A stretch of 64,000 nt of DNA from Synechococcus sp. CBW1108 (GCF_015840335.1 NZ_CP060395.1:3137277-3201276); one strand, 5' to 3'; counted from the first letter of the stretch, positions 7,201 through 16,401 are shown. Notes: generated from the sequence alone by a model not told the origin. Translations and numbers: made by a program.

Positions 7201-8525
7201 CGTGAGACAGAGAGAAAGTGCTGAGCAGCAGGCAACTCCAGCAGGGTGATGCCCGGAAGCTGTTGAGGAAGGGGGCCCTGCTGGCAGCCCGCCTCATGGA
7301 GGGTGATTGTCACCAAATTGTTGACACGCTCCTGCAGGCTTTGCCACTCGGACTGTTGCACCGGCCGCAAGCCGTGGCCCAGGAGGGATTGATTGCGCGC
7401 ATTCAGCAGCTCTCGCAGTTCATACCACTGCTTTCCAGCTGACCCCCCCAGTCCCTGATCGCCTTCCGTTTGTCTGAGCCACCAATAGAGCCCTCCCACA
7501 CCTCTACGAATCGACCAGTTACGGCAATCCCGACGAATCTGGTCATCATCCCAGAAGCTGCGGTGATCAAACTCCTTCTCCAGCTGGATATAGGTCTGAG
7601 CTAATAACTCCAGAGCTCGATAGAGGCGTGCAACGGCATCATCACACCAACCACGACTGCCGCGTCGTGCGGCGTTGAGGAGGAGATCCTGAATCAGCTC
7701 ATAGCCCGTCACTCCTTGCTGAGGTTTGCCATCCTCTAGCCATTGGCGAGCCTTCGCTACCCGCTGCCACCAGGCGATCAACTCCGGGCAGTGGCTGCTG
7801 AGCTGGCAGTGAGCAGAACGATCAAGCGCCGTTTGCCAACGGAATTGATCCCACAGCATCAACACCTCCAGGCAGGATTCCAGCTCTGTGATCGCCTCCA
7901 GATCGGTGTCATCAAAACTGTCTTGGTGGAGGACGCGCAACTCGCGCAGCACCAATCCGGCACGGTCGTAAAAGTGACCCTGAAGCAGGTGGGGCAGTTG
8001 ATCCTTCAGCAGGCGGTTGAGGCGCAGCACCCCAGCAGGCATGGTGCGGGTGCCTGCACTGCGCTCGATGCGCACCAGGTTTGAGCGCTCTCCCTGCACC
8101 AGGCTCAAGGCTGCCCCTTGATCCACAAGGGCCATCGCCAGCGCAGCACTCATCGATTTGGTACCCCCGCTGTAATCACCGATCAGCTCCAGATTGCTGA
8201 AGCGGGCCACAAGGCTGCGGCAGAAGGTCTGGAGCTGTTGATATATCGCAGTCAGGTCATCCGGGTCTGGCAGGACAACGATCTGCAGGTCGGGCCGGAA
8301 ACCCTGCAGGCCAAGCTGTACCACCAGATTGGGTCTGCTTTCCTGTAGGTCATCGACGCCTTGATGGAGGCAGGGGCTGCCTATCCCGATCACCTGCTCC
8401 AGGCCGGGCGCCTGGCAGGGTGGGCCGCTGCAGATGAAGATCAGTTCGTCCGGTTGGTGGGCGCGATAAGCCTGAAGAATCGGCTCGGGGCTGCCGCCCA
8501 CTGTGACCAGGAGCACGCGGGTCAT
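7197..8525 (-). CDS. CARF-domain protein with HEPN-like C-terminus (TIGR02710-like), pair A first gene
   Basis: The 442-residue protein starts MTRVLLVTVGGSPEPIL and carries the CARF loop DYSGGTKSM at residues 117-125. The C-terminal helical part has DDAVARLYRALELLAQ and RNQSLLGH at residues 377-384, an Arg-x6-His motif like that of HEPN RNases. It begins 7 bp after the RAMP gene and its stop overlaps the start of the next CARF gene, so it belongs to the same operon as the effector complex. It is closest to the 445-residue protein at 21004 and less similar to its own partner, so the pair was probably duplicated as a unit. Confidence 0.82.
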   Translation of the reverse strand: MTRVLLVTVGGSPEPILQAYRAHQPDELIFICSGPPCQAPGLEQVIGIGSPCLHQGVDDLQESRPNLVVQLGLQGFRPDLQIVVLPDPDDLTAIYQQLQTFCRSLVARFSNLELIGDYSGGTKSMSAALAMALVDQGAALSLVQGERSNLVRIERSAGTRTMPAGVLRLNRLLKDQLPHLLQGHFYDRAGLVLRELRVLHQDSFDDTDLEAITELESCLEVLMLWDQFRWQTALDRSAHCQLSSHCPELIAWWQRVAKARQWLEDGKPQQGVTGYELIQDLLLNAARRGSRGWCDDAVARLYRALELLAQTYIQLEKEFDHRSFWDDDQIRRDCRNWSIRRGVGGLYWWLRQTEGDQGLGGSAGKQWYELRELLNARNQSLLGHGLRPVQQSEWQSLQERVNNLVTITLHEAGCQQGPLPQQLPGITLLELPAAQHFLSVSR

Positions 8526-8532
8526 GCTTGGC

Positions 8533-10650
8533 TCAGAAGGTCACCGGCCGGAAGCCGGCTTCCGCGCCGTTGCCTTCCTCCATCTGCTTGATGAAGGCAG
8601 CTGATTCACGCTGCTCAGGGAACAGCACAAGCGATTCAAGGAAGGGCCCGGGATGTACGGCAATCGACACAGCTCCCTGCGGAACTGGCGGCAGTTGCCT
8701 GGATGCCCCTGGGCGGGCCATCGCTGTCGGCCGGGCCATTGCGGAGGGACGTGTGAATGGATTGGCCGCTGGCCTGGCCATGGGTGATGCCTGGTGAGCA
8801 TTAGCTGGTGCAGAGCCTGAGCCCTGTCCATCCAGCAGGGGCAGGAGGCGGTTCCAGAGGCGCCCAACCTGGTTCACCTTGCCACCCAGGGCAGTGCCTT
8901 TGAGATCCCTGTGAAACCAGAGAATGGCTTCAGCGTTATCTGGGTCACTGGCCCGACGGGCCCAGATCCGCATGGTCTGGGGATGAAGCACTTCCCGCCA
9001 GCGGGCCGGACCGCCAGAGCGAACACCGGTGGCCTCCAGCCATCGGCGTGACAGATCACGGGCATGCTGCAGCAGTTGCGTCAGATCAGCGGAGGACTGC
9101 ACATGAACCCAAGTGGGCAGTTGTTCAGGAGCTGACCATTGCCAGTGGCAACCGATTGGCGTTTTGCCGTATGAGCTGTAGAAGATGCTGTGATCTGGCC
9201 GCCTCCAGCCTTTCCCAAATCCACCCAGGCTCATGGTGAGGCCGTGCAGGGCTGCAAGCAGATCCGTCAGCAGCGTTTCGCTTTCGTTATTACGAAAGCG
9301 TCGCATCAGGCGCCACTGCAGGCGCCCAGTGGTGGCGTAGGTCGGCTGCTGCCAGCTCCCCCTTCCGTAGGAGCCAAGTTCAGTGTTGGCATCGGTGTAG
9401 GCGGTAGCGAGCAGGCCCACGTTCTGCCCTTCCTCCCGGCTGAGTGAGCCGAACAGGCGCCCCACCACCTGACGTGCGGTGACGTCATCGCAGAGCCCAC
9501 CAAAGAGACGCAGGGCCATGCCACGGATGGCCGCACGAAACATTGTGGGGCGAAATTCGGCGGTGCCATCGAGCAACTTGGCGGCAGGCCCCTGGCCAGC
9601 CAGCTCGCATTGAAAAAGCAGATCACCGCTGATTGTGCCGCTGCTGCCGTAGCCCACACAAGTGCGCCCGCCGATGCCCTGCTGTAGGGCTGTGCGCAGC
9701 GTGGCTACAATGTCCTGCCATTCGGCTTCTGAAATAGCGGGATCAGTGCAGCTGATTGTGCCGCTGCTGCCGTAGCCCACACAAGTGCGCCCGCCGATGC
9801 CCTGCTGTAGGGCTGTGCGCAGCGTGGCTACAATGTCCTGCCATTCGGCTTCTGAAATAGCGGGATCAGTGCAGCTGAGCGCGATCTGAAGCTTGGGTCT
9901 GTGGAGACTGACCACGCCAAAGGCTGAATGGCTTTCGTGGCCGTTGTTGAAGCCCAGCTGCCAATTCTGTTGCGGGTGAGCCACATCGAGCAGGCCACCC
10001 ATCCAGCCTGCGTCGACAGGCCAGGCGCCATGAAAGCGCAGGATTCCTGGACTCAGCTCCCCCGGGGCACATGGGCTGCCGCACCAGCGCTCAAGTTGCG
10101 CTGAAGGGCAGGCGCGGCGGAACAACCCCTTGATTCCGCTGCCAGGAATAAGAGGCCAGCCACCGGCCCCAATCACAGGGCGGATCACTCCTTCATCAAC
10201 ACCGCTGTTACTGATCAGTCTCCAGTCGATCTGGGCTTCTGTGATGTGAAGGCCTGCAGTTGTGAAGGGCGACGTTCGATCAACGCGCTCCACCCACTGA
10301 TCAATCCACTCCTGAATCGGGGCACGCCAGCCAGGTGGTGCGTCCTTGGGTTTGTTGATGTACTGCCGCTGGCAGCGCCCCGGCAACTGGGCCCGGTACT
10401 CCATCGGTACACGAGCAGCATCGCCCGCAGCCACCGGCTGAATCACTGCAACCTGATCAGCCTTGGAAATGGAATCCAGCAACGGTGTTGCCGGGCGGCC
10501 CCCCGATAGGGGGGGCGAGGTTACAGGGCCTGCAACAGCTGCTGCAGCACGAGAACTAGGGGGTGGCTGCACCTGGCTTGGCGGCTTAGGTTTTTGGTTC
10601 GGGCCACCCGCACCGCCTGGAAATCTGGGTCTCTTGCCTTTCCTGCCCAT
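8533..10650 (-). CDS. Large RAMP-superfamily CRISPR protein (TIGR03986-type), type III-B backbone
   Basis: The 705-residue product starts with a low-complexity, Pro/Gln-rich basic tail (residues 1-60) and then shows RAMP features: VIGAGGWPLIPGSGIKGLFR, a glycine-rich loop GIGGRTCVGYGSSG, and a second RAMP-like region (AEFRPTMFRAAIRGMALRLFGG). Two RAMP units suggest that it covers the roles of Cmr6 and Cmr1 in one chain, which fits the absence of separate genes. A perfect in-frame duplication of 41 residues doubles the glycine-rich loop. The start overlaps the stop of the cmr5-like gene. It should bind the 3' part of the crRNA-target duplex in the effector complex. Confidence 0.78.
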   Translation of the reverse strand: MGRKGKRPRFPGGAGGPNQKPKPPSQVQPPPSSRAAAAVAGPVTSPPLSGGRPATPLLDSISKADQVAVIQPVAAGDAARVPMEYRAQLPGRCQRQYINKPKDAPPGWRAPIQEWIDQWVERVDRTSPFTTAGLHITEAQIDWRLISNSGVDEGVIRPVIGAGGWPLIPGSGIKGLFRRACPSAQLERWCGSPCAPGELSPGILRFHGAWPVDAGWMGGLLDVAHPQQNWQLGFNNGHESHSAFGVVSLHRPKLQIALSCTDPAISEAEWQDIVATLRTALQQGIGGRTCVGYGSSGTISCTDPAISEAEWQDIVATLRTALQQGIGGRTCVGYGSSGTISGDLLFQCELAGQGPAAKLLDGTAEFRPTMFRAAIRGMALRLFGGLCDDVTARQVVGRLFGSLSREEGQNVGLLATAYTDANTELGSYGRGSWQQPTYATTGRLQWRLMRRFRNNESETLLTDLLAALHGLTMSLGGFGKGWRRPDHSIFYSSYGKTPIGCHWQWSAPEQLPTWVHVQSSADLTQLLQHARDLSRRWLEATGVRSGGPARWREVLHPQTMRIWARRASDPDNAEAILWFHRDLKGTALGGKVNQVGRLWNRLLPLLDGQGSGSAPANAHQASPMARPAANPFTRPSAMARPTAMARPGASRQLPPVPQGAVSIAVHPGPFLESLVLFPEQRESAAFIKQMEEGNGAEAGFRPVTF
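9628..9873 (-). repeat. Perfect 123-bp tandem duplication inside the RAMP gene
   Basis: Positions 9628-9750 and 9751-9873 read as identical. The unit is 41 codons, so the frame is kept, and it doubles a segment that ends in the glycine-rich loop GGRTCVGYGSSGTI. The lack of any difference between copies indicates a very recent event. Confidence 0.95.
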
Positions 10651-11066
10651 CAGTTGTCTCCGGTTACACCGGCCTTAAGCCGCTGGGTCCACCACACAAC
10701 GGCATCACACAAGGCTCTGAGTACCGCCAGAGCCACCTGCTGCTCCTGAGGTTTGAGGCTCCAGATCTGTGCAGCCACGCCCTGAATCGTCGCTTCCGCG
10801 TCTGAGCTGGACAGCAGCGTGGCCGGTAGTGTCACGCCTCCCTGCTTGAGGGTGCCCACGAGCGCCTTCCAGACATCGCCCACAAATGCAGCCTTCTCGG
10901 GTTCTTTATCTTTGAGCCGCAGATGTTCACCCCAGAAGCGCTCTAGGCCATAGGCACAACTGGCGCGCATCTTGTGCGACTGATTGAGGCTGCCGGGATC
11001 GCGATGACGCGCCTTGAGCACGATTTCCTGGGCCAGGTGATCCAGGTTGTAGGGATGCCAACCCAT
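10650..11066 (-). CDS. cmr5: Small alpha-helical subunit of type III-B complex (Cmr5-like)
   Basis: The 138-residue protein is almost entirely helical and lies between the cmr4-like and RAMP genes, with one-base or ATGA-type overlaps on both sides (starts at 11066, ends at 10650). Helices such as HLAQEIVLKARHRDPG and SSDAEATIQGVAAQIWSLKP, the size and the position fit the Cmr5/Cas11 small subunit, which lines the target RNA along the Cmr4 filament. Sequence similarity in this family is low, so the name rests on size, fold and context. Confidence 0.65.
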   Translation of the reverse strand: MGWHPYNLDHLAQEIVLKARHRDPGSLNQSHKMRASCAYGLERFWGEHLRLKDKEPEKAAFVGDVWKALVGTLKQGGVTLPATLLSSSDAEATIQGVAAQIWSLKPQEQQVALAVLRALCDAVVWWTQRLKAGVTGDN

Positions 11067-11896
11067 CAGCCCGCCTCTTGGGTAGAGGGGGAGGCGAGGG
11101 TGACGTCACAACGTCCGAAACCCACACTCTCCAGGCCGCCGAAATAGAGCTCTTGACTGTCGGTGCTGCCGAATGGCTTCCAGTCAGCAGCACCTTCAGG
11201 TTTAATCGCCAAGGGGAACACCAGCACACTGCCCTCTGGCAATGCCTCCACGTTGAAGAAGGCACCGCCATCGACCTTCTTCTCGGTGTCGGCAAGTTTC
11301 ACCCGGCTTTGCCGATACAGGGCCATGTCGTGAATCAGGCCGATGTCAGCGTCATCCACCACTACCAGCCGATCCGCTGGGATTTCGTCCTCCAAGGTGG
11401 CCGGGATCAGTTCAGCGAGCCCATCCACGGGAGTTACTTCCATGAAGCCGAGATTGAAGAACAGGGTTATCCCCTTGTCCCCCTGTCGGCCGCGAAGATT
11501 GGGGCTGCAGCTGTAAGGCGTGGGGATCCGGCGGGTGAGGGTGGCATCCACGATTGACGCGTAACGACGCAGCAAGCGGGGGCAGCTCACCCACACCACC
11601 GGCTGGCCGGGGCAGAACACCGGCAGCCACACCAGCGAGGCGTATTCGAATTTCACCCTGGCTTCGCTGATCTCGCTGCTGCCAGCGGCACTGCCATACC
11701 AGTCCTCACAGGAGCTGTTGTCCTGGCGGCGCATCTCTGCTCGAAACCGCCCACGGATCGAGCTGCCTGGGATGATCCCGGTGCGGCTGAAGGCGTCGCG
11801 GAAAATCAGGTTGAGGTTGCCTGCCTCTTCGCCAGCGGAGGCGCCGACATGCAGGGGGGCGAGGGTGCGGATCAAGCCGTATCGGCGTTTGTACAT
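11066..11896 (-). CDS. cmr4: Cmr4-like (Cas7-group) RAMP backbone protein
   Basis: The 276-residue protein has the Cas7 pattern of Cmr4: an early LAPLHVGAS strand, IIPGSSIRGRFRAEMRR around residues 42-58, and a C-terminal glycine-rich loop YFGGLESVGFGR. Cmr4/Csm3 subunits form the filament that holds the crRNA and cleave target RNA with a conserved aspartate; the catalytic residue cannot be fixed here without an alignment. Its stop overlaps the start of the cmr5-like gene. The 63-bp gap to the upstream cmr3-like gene is the largest within this operon. Confidence 0.78.
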   Translation of the reverse strand: MYKRRYGLIRTLAPLHVGASAGEEAGNLNLIFRDAFSRTGIIPGSSIRGRFRAEMRRQDNSSCEDWYGSAAGSSEISEARVKFEYASLVWLPVFCPGQPVVWVSCPRLLRRYASIVDATLTRRIPTPYSCSPNLRGRQGDKGITLFFNLGFMEVTPVDGLAELIPATLEDEIPADRLVVVDDADIGLIHDMALYRQSRVKLADTEKKVDGGAFFNVEALPEGSVLVFPLAIKPEGAADWKPFGSTDSQELYFGGLESVGFGRCDVTLASPSTQEAG

Positions 11897-11959
11897 CGTG
11901 GAAGCAGGAGCGGAAGATCGGCGGGTGGTGGCAGGCCTGGGAGAACTGCTTGGTGACGC

Positions 11960-13039
11960 TCAGCCGGGGGGTGGAGCCTTGAGCGGCAGGGCCAGGGCGG
12001 TGCCCAGCTGGCGGAAGCTGAAGCCCTCCCTCGGGAACCAGCTTTCGGGCCAGACCGCCCATGGCGGCAGCGGCTCTCCGGTTACCAAGTAGCAGGTGCC
12101 AGCGGGCACGGCCCAGCGGCCACGCGAGAGGCGCCGGCGGCCCGGCTGCGTGCCATCAGCCCGGGTCGTGCCAGCACCGAGGCGATGGCGCCAGGGCCTT
12201 GGCTTGTCGGTGAGAATCCCCGGGGGCTGGCCGTTCCGGTGCCAGGGATGCACGCCCTGCCTTGAGGTGGTGTCGAGCGGTTCGCGCAGCGACAGCTTCG
12301 GCCCGCCCCACAGGCCAGGGGTGATCAGCGCGAAGGGAGGCGTGAGCGGCAGTTGCAGCAAGCGAAGTAGCTCCGACGGCAGGGGGCTGCTTCGCAGCTC
12401 CACGAGGTGGCCTTCTCCTCCGAAGCGGTAGAGGCCATCGGGCACCTGGTGGCTGCTCAGGTAAGCGAGGCAGGCCCCAGCCTTCAGGGCGATCCCGTAT
12501 TCCAGAAACAGGGCCCCATCGCCGTCGCTGACGCGTTCGTCGTCGCGTAGACGCGGATGCAGGTGCGGTAGCGCTTGCCAGGGGTTCTCGTGGATCGGCA
12601 CCGCCACGTCTTCTATCAACCGGGGCCAGTGAGCCAGGGCAACCCAGCCACCGGTGGGGGCCTTGCGCGGAGGATCCTCACCATCACGGGGGGACCAGCC
12701 CGCCGGGCTCAACGCACCATCACCCTCCCGCCAGGCCAGGCGCCGGCGGCTCTGGCGCTTCTGCTCGGCATCCCGCTCCTGCAAAAGGGTTAACGGCGCA
12801 GGCAACATCAGCTGATCGCTTGTAGAATCGAACCAGAACGGCCCAGCGGTGAAAAGTTCGCGCAGACTGCCGGACTCCAGCTGGCCGGCGAGCAGGCCAG
12901 CGAGCGCCGGTGAATCGGGTGGGAAGTGTTCGGCGGCACGGCCGGTGAGGGCCTGGGGCGAAAGCATCCGGCCGCTTGAGCCGTAGAGCAGGCCGAGGGG
13001 CTCCAGCAAGATCAGATGCTGGAAGGGAATGGCTGTCAT
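11960..13039 (-). CDS. cmr3: Cmr3-like (Cas5-group) RAMP protein
   Basis: The 359-residue product, counted from the ATG at 13039, begins MTAIPFQHLILLEPLGLLYG and contains FPPDSPALAGLLAG and SELLRLLQLPLTPPFALITPGLWGG, features of Cmr3, which caps the 5' tag of the crRNA next to Cas10. The start was moved downstream from an earlier in-frame ATG because this one overlaps the cas10 stop as ATGA. A proline-rich C-terminus (PLKAPPPG) ends the protein. Position right after cas10 supports the assignment. Confidence 0.75.
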   Translation of the reverse strand: MTAIPFQHLILLEPLGLLYGSSGRMLSPQALTGRAAEHFPPDSPALAGLLAGQLESGSLRELFTAGPFWFDSTSDQLMLPAPLTLLQERDAEQKRQSRRRLAWREGDGALSPAGWSPRDGEDPPRKAPTGGWVALAHWPRLIEDVAVPIHENPWQALPHLHPRLRDDERVSDGDGALFLEYGIALKAGACLAYLSSHQVPDGLYRFGGEGHLVELRSSPLPSELLRLLQLPLTPPFALITPGLWGGPKLSLREPLDTTSRQGVHPWHRNGQPPGILTDKPRPWRHRLGAGTTRADGTQPGRRRLSRGRWAVPAGTCYLVTGEPLPPWAVWPESWFPREGFSFRQLGTALALPLKAPPPG

Positions 13040-14628
13040 GCGCTGACCTCCTGAAGCTTGCCGCCCTTGCTTTTCTCCAGGCCGGCCATCACCCGGCCAA
13101 GATCCAGGAGCCATTGGTCGAGGGAGCGCTCGGGCTCAGGAGGCGCCGGCAGCTTCCAATCGGGGAAGTAGGCAAGCAGCAGCGTCTCAGCGATGGCAGT
13201 GGCTCCGGTGCTGCCGTCACCGATTGCGCGACGACCGCGCAGCCAGGCCAAATCGTCGGCCAGATGGCGCCAGCTTGGTGGCTTGCCATCTCGAGAGGTC
13301 TGCAACGTGCGGCCCTCCCGATCGCGGTAGTGTTCAAGGATCGGAGTGAGCCACTCCCACGGGCAGGTCCACTCCAGGTGGTTGCCACTGGCATAGAGAA
13401 GGCGCAGCGCAAAGCGGTTCTTGCCGCGGAACTTGGCGCTGGCTTCCGCATCGCGGGCATGTTGCAGTGCCTCCCGCTGGGGTACGGAGGAATCCGCCCA
13501 CACCAGCCCCATCGACACCGTGAGAGCAGGCTGGCCGCAGCCTTGCCAGAGCTCCGGAAATATCCTCAGCCATTGCCACAGATCCGCTCGCACCAGATCT
13601 CCCATACCGGGACTGCTTTCGTGCAGGGCGCCGAACACATCGTCCCCACCTGCATAGACCACCATCGCCTTGTTATTCAGGAGTCGTGGCACCTTCTGGT
13701 AAAGACCGGCGGCCCATTGGCGCATCTGCCGGCTGAACGACTGCAGGGCCTGCTCTTCTCCCAGCCGTGTTCCGAGGCTCTGGAGATGGTCGCCGATGCC
13801 ATCTCCGTCGGCCATGAACCAGATGATTGATTCAGGCTTGTCTTCCTCTGACCCGCGGGTACTGAGGAGAGCGAAACGCTCCGGGATCAGTTCGGTGACG
13901 TTCGGGGTGGGGTCGGCAGCGGTGGCGAAAGCACGAGTGGCCACATCGGCATAGGTGACCAACCGCTTCACCAGCTCGCTGAGCGACAGCTCCTCGTTCT
14001 CGCCAGCGAAGGCCTCGCCGAGCTTGTCTCGCAGAACCACGAGAAAGGCGCGGGTCTCTTCGCGGGCTGCGCCTGGATCGAGCTCGCGGGGGTCGAGCAC
14101 CAGGCCCATTCCCGGGCGCACCACCGCTTCTGCCGAGGAGAGGGTGGAGCTCTCTCCGGTCCAGTTGGGAGCGCTCCAGTCGCGCTGCAGCTTGTTCACC
14201 GCCAGAGCGCGGCGGGCGTCCTGGATCGTGGCGCCCTCCCCATGGAACACCTCCCAACTGTGCTGACCGCAGGCCTTCCAGCTCGTTCCCCAGCTGCGTT
14301 CCCAATCGAGCGGCTCCAGGGCGGTACCCGCCAGGTTGCACTCCAGCCAGCTGCGGCATTCCTGGAGCAGCTGCTTCCAGGTGGCCAGCAAAGTGTCACG
14401 AGCATGGCCCTTGCGGTAGTCGCCCTTGATCACCAGCACGTTGGGCACGCCGCGGGAACTGCTCACCTCGGCTGGACTGATCACAGTGAGGCCGCGGCCC
14501 TGGGCGTCGTCCGCCAGGGCACGGGCGAGGTGAGAGAGGAGCAGGGAGCTGCCGTAGAGATCCCGCAATTTCCGCGACGCCTGGATGAACGATTGCACCG
14601 GCGCGAAGGTGACGGCTGTGTAGGTCAT
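13036..14628 (-). CDS. cas10: Compact Cas10 (Cmr2-type) without HD domain
   Basis: The 530-residue protein starts directly with the cyclase-type N-terminal segment FAPVQSFIQASRKLRDLYG. There is no HD nuclease domain in front, where Cmr2/Csm1 proteins often have one, and the protein is shorter than the usual 700-1000 residues. Two palm motifs are visible: FMADGDGIGDHL (residues 271-282) and YAGGDDVFG with GGDD at residues 327-330, the catalytic signature for making cyclic oligoadenylates from ATP. It should therefore signal to the CARF proteins but not cleave DNA itself. It is first in the minus-strand operon and its stop overlaps the cmr3-like start. Confidence 0.9.
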   Translation of the reverse strand: MTYTAVTFAPVQSFIQASRKLRDLYGSSLLLSHLARALADDAQGRGLTVISPAEVSSSRGVPNVLVIKGDYRKGHARDTLLATWKQLLQECRSWLECNLAGTALEPLDWERSWGTSWKACGQHSWEVFHGEGATIQDARRALAVNKLQRDWSAPNWTGESSTLSSAEAVVRPGMGLVLDPRELDPGAAREETRAFLVVLRDKLGEAFAGENEELSLSELVKRLVTYADVATRAFATAADPTPNVTELIPERFALLSTRGSEEDKPESIIWFMADGDGIGDHLQSLGTRLGEEQALQSFSRQMRQWAAGLYQKVPRLLNNKAMVVYAGGDDVFGALHESSPGMGDLVRADLWQWLRIFPELWQGCGQPALTVSMGLVWADSSVPQREALQHARDAEASAKFRGKNRFALRLLYASGNHLEWTCPWEWLTPILEHYRDREGRTLQTSRDGKPPSWRHLADDLAWLRGRRAIGDGSTGATAIAETLLLAYFPDWKLPAPPEPERSLDQWLLDLGRVMAGLEKSKGGKLQEVSA

Positions 14629-15101
14629 CTCCTATTGGTAGCGGCAAGAAGGCTTTTCTGGCCGCCGCTGACACGCTTCAAGAAATACTGGTGAACGTTG
14701 AAGCCCAGGCCTATGCAGGAACTGCATCGTTTCATGATGCATTGCTTTGGGGCGGACAAGCACGATCAGCTAGTGGGTTACGGAGTCACTGTGGGCGCTA
14801 TGGCCCCTGCTGTCATCCTTTTCATGCGATTCACGGAAACGCACCAGAGTCATCGCGATGAGCGGCATCTGGGATCCCTGGTGGGCTGAGCACCATCAGG
14901 TCGCACCTGCTGTGAGCACTCGAATTGATGCGAGCCTGGGGCGACAGCGACCCACTTTTTGCAAAACAAGGCCAAAGTCCTGTTGTTCGCACAAGGCAAC
15001 TGCTGTTGGACGGGCGATCCGCCCAAGATGCATAGGTTCCGCGCATGGAGCTCTGCCATAACACCGCGGAAAGAGTGTGATTCAGTGATCAGGAGGCACC
15101 C
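14629..15101. other. Divergent intergenic region between cas10 and the broken cas1
   Basis: This 470-bp region should hold the promoter of the cas10 operon (leftward) and of the old cas1 gene (rightward). A good ribosome binding site, AGGAGG, precedes the cas1 ATG at 15102. An open frame at 14698-14889 was not accepted as a gene. Confidence 0.45.
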
Positions 15102-16094
15102 ATGAGAAGTTTGTACCTGCTGCGCAGCCATGGCCAGGTGGGCCTTGAGGGCGAACAGGTTGTGGTTCGCGAAGGCGAAGAAGAGCTGGAGAGGGTTCCG
15201 TTACCTCAGCTCGATCAGATTCTGGTGCATGGCAACCTGCAGCTCACCACCCCCTTGATCCGCGCTTGCCTTGAGCGGCAGGTGAGCATTGCCTATTTCA
15301 GTTCGTCTGGCTGGTGCCAGGGGCGTCTTCTGCCGATCGACAAGGGCTATCGCCATCGGATGCGCCATCAGCAGATGCTCAGCACGCAGGAGCGTCAGAC
15401 GGCGGCGGTGAGCCTGATCCGCGGCAAGATTGCCAATGGGCGGGTGCTTTTGCTGCGGCTAACTCGCCGCCAGCGCCGCCAGGAAATCAATGCCTCGCTG
15501 GAGAGGCTCAGTTGGCTGTTGAACAAGCTGAGCAACAGTGACCCGCCCGAGCGGATCCAGGGGCTGGAGGGCAATGCGGCGCTGGAATAACAGCAGGCCC
15601 TGGGCCTGCTGTTAGCAGAAAGCGGGTTTCCAGTGATGGGGCGACAATTCCGGCCGCCAACGAGTCCGTTCGATGCGCTCAGCAGTTATGGCTATGGCGT
15701 GCTGGCGAGCTCGATGCAAACGCGGCTGGAGCTGCATGGCCTCGACCCCTACGAGGGTGTGCTGCATGTGGGATCCGCACGCCACCCCGCACTGGTTTCA
15801 GACCTGATTGAGCCTTTCCGAACGCTGCTGGTGGACCCGTTCAATGTGTGGATGATCCGCACCGGCCGCATCAACGCGGAGGCGGGATTTGAACGGCGCA
15901 AAGGAGGTGTCTTTCTCAACGCGGTCACGCGCCGCCAATGGATGGGGGCATGGGCGGTGCATATGGCGGAGGAGGTGCAACTGGCGAACGATCGCTGCGG
16001 ACCACGCTGGGAATTGCTCGATGCGCTGGTGCGCTCCTATGTGCGCTTTGTGTACGACCCCGCCAGCGGTCTCACGGTGCCACAGCGACGCTGA
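15102..16094 (+). pseudogene. cas1: Second, divergent cas1 interrupted by one in-frame TAA
   Basis: Two segments in the same frame (15102-15590 and from 15591) make up a whole Cas1, the integrase that inserts spacers. The N-terminal part matches the intact Cas1 in this window (MRSLYLLRSHGQVGLEGEQV, LDQILVHGNLQLTTPLIRAC) and the C-terminal part carries LDPYEGVLHVGSARHPALVSDLIEPFR and the Cas1 metal-site region. They are separated only by a TAA at 15588-15590; the surrounding sequence (GLEGNAALE, stop, QQALGLLLAE) is well conserved, so one point mutation, probably in a tyrosine codon, silenced it. The protein is a clear paralogue of the intact Cas1 genes, not a recent copy. Confidence 0.88.
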
Positions 16095-16107
16095 GGAGGG
16101 TGGAGTG

Positions 16108-16239
16108 ATGCGGTGGGTGGTGGCTTACGACACCCCTTGCAGTAAGCGACCCCGAAAGCTGGCGGTGCTTCTCAAGAACCTGACATTCAACTTCCTGCGA
16201 TATCTTCTAAGAGCGGATCGTGGGCTTGCACTCGCATGA
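16108..16239 (+). pseudogene. cas2: cas2 5' fragment
   Basis: The first 27 residues, MRWVVAYDTPCSKRPRKLAV, match the Cas2 N-terminus (compare WVIAYDSPSNKRRRKLAKLL in the intact copies). After LLKN the sequence changes to unrelated residues and stops at 16239. The gene follows the broken cas1 by 13 bp, as in a normal cas1-cas2 operon. Together with the cas1 nonsense codon it shows that this adaptation module is dead. Confidence 0.8.
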
Positions 16240-16308
16240 GTAATAATTAGTACGTAGCCGCCTGAGTCAATTCAGTCATTTTGATGTACAATTTATTAGA
16301 CCATTTGG

Positions 16309-16327
16309 CGCCGCAAGGCGTTTTTTT
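16309..16327 (+). terminator. Short intrinsic terminator-like hairpin
   Basis: CGCC, loop GCAA and GGCG form a short stem followed by seven T residues. It lies after the truncated cas2 and before the CRISPR array, and would end transcription coming from the old cas1-cas2 genes. Confidence 0.55.
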
Positions 16328-16401
16328 GTAAGCTTCTGTAGGTGTATGATTCTTGGTTTTTCGAGGTTCCCTTAAGTGCTTATGAATCCCTTGTGAGCCC
16401 A

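Noticed and set aside
12976-13830. 284-codon plus-strand frame across cas10 and cmr3
   Set aside because: Antisense to two overlapping cas genes with clear motifs.
14698-14889. Open frame of 63 codons on the plus strand between cas10 and the broken cas1
   Set aside because: No ribosome binding site and no family; it lies where the promoters of both neighbours are expected.
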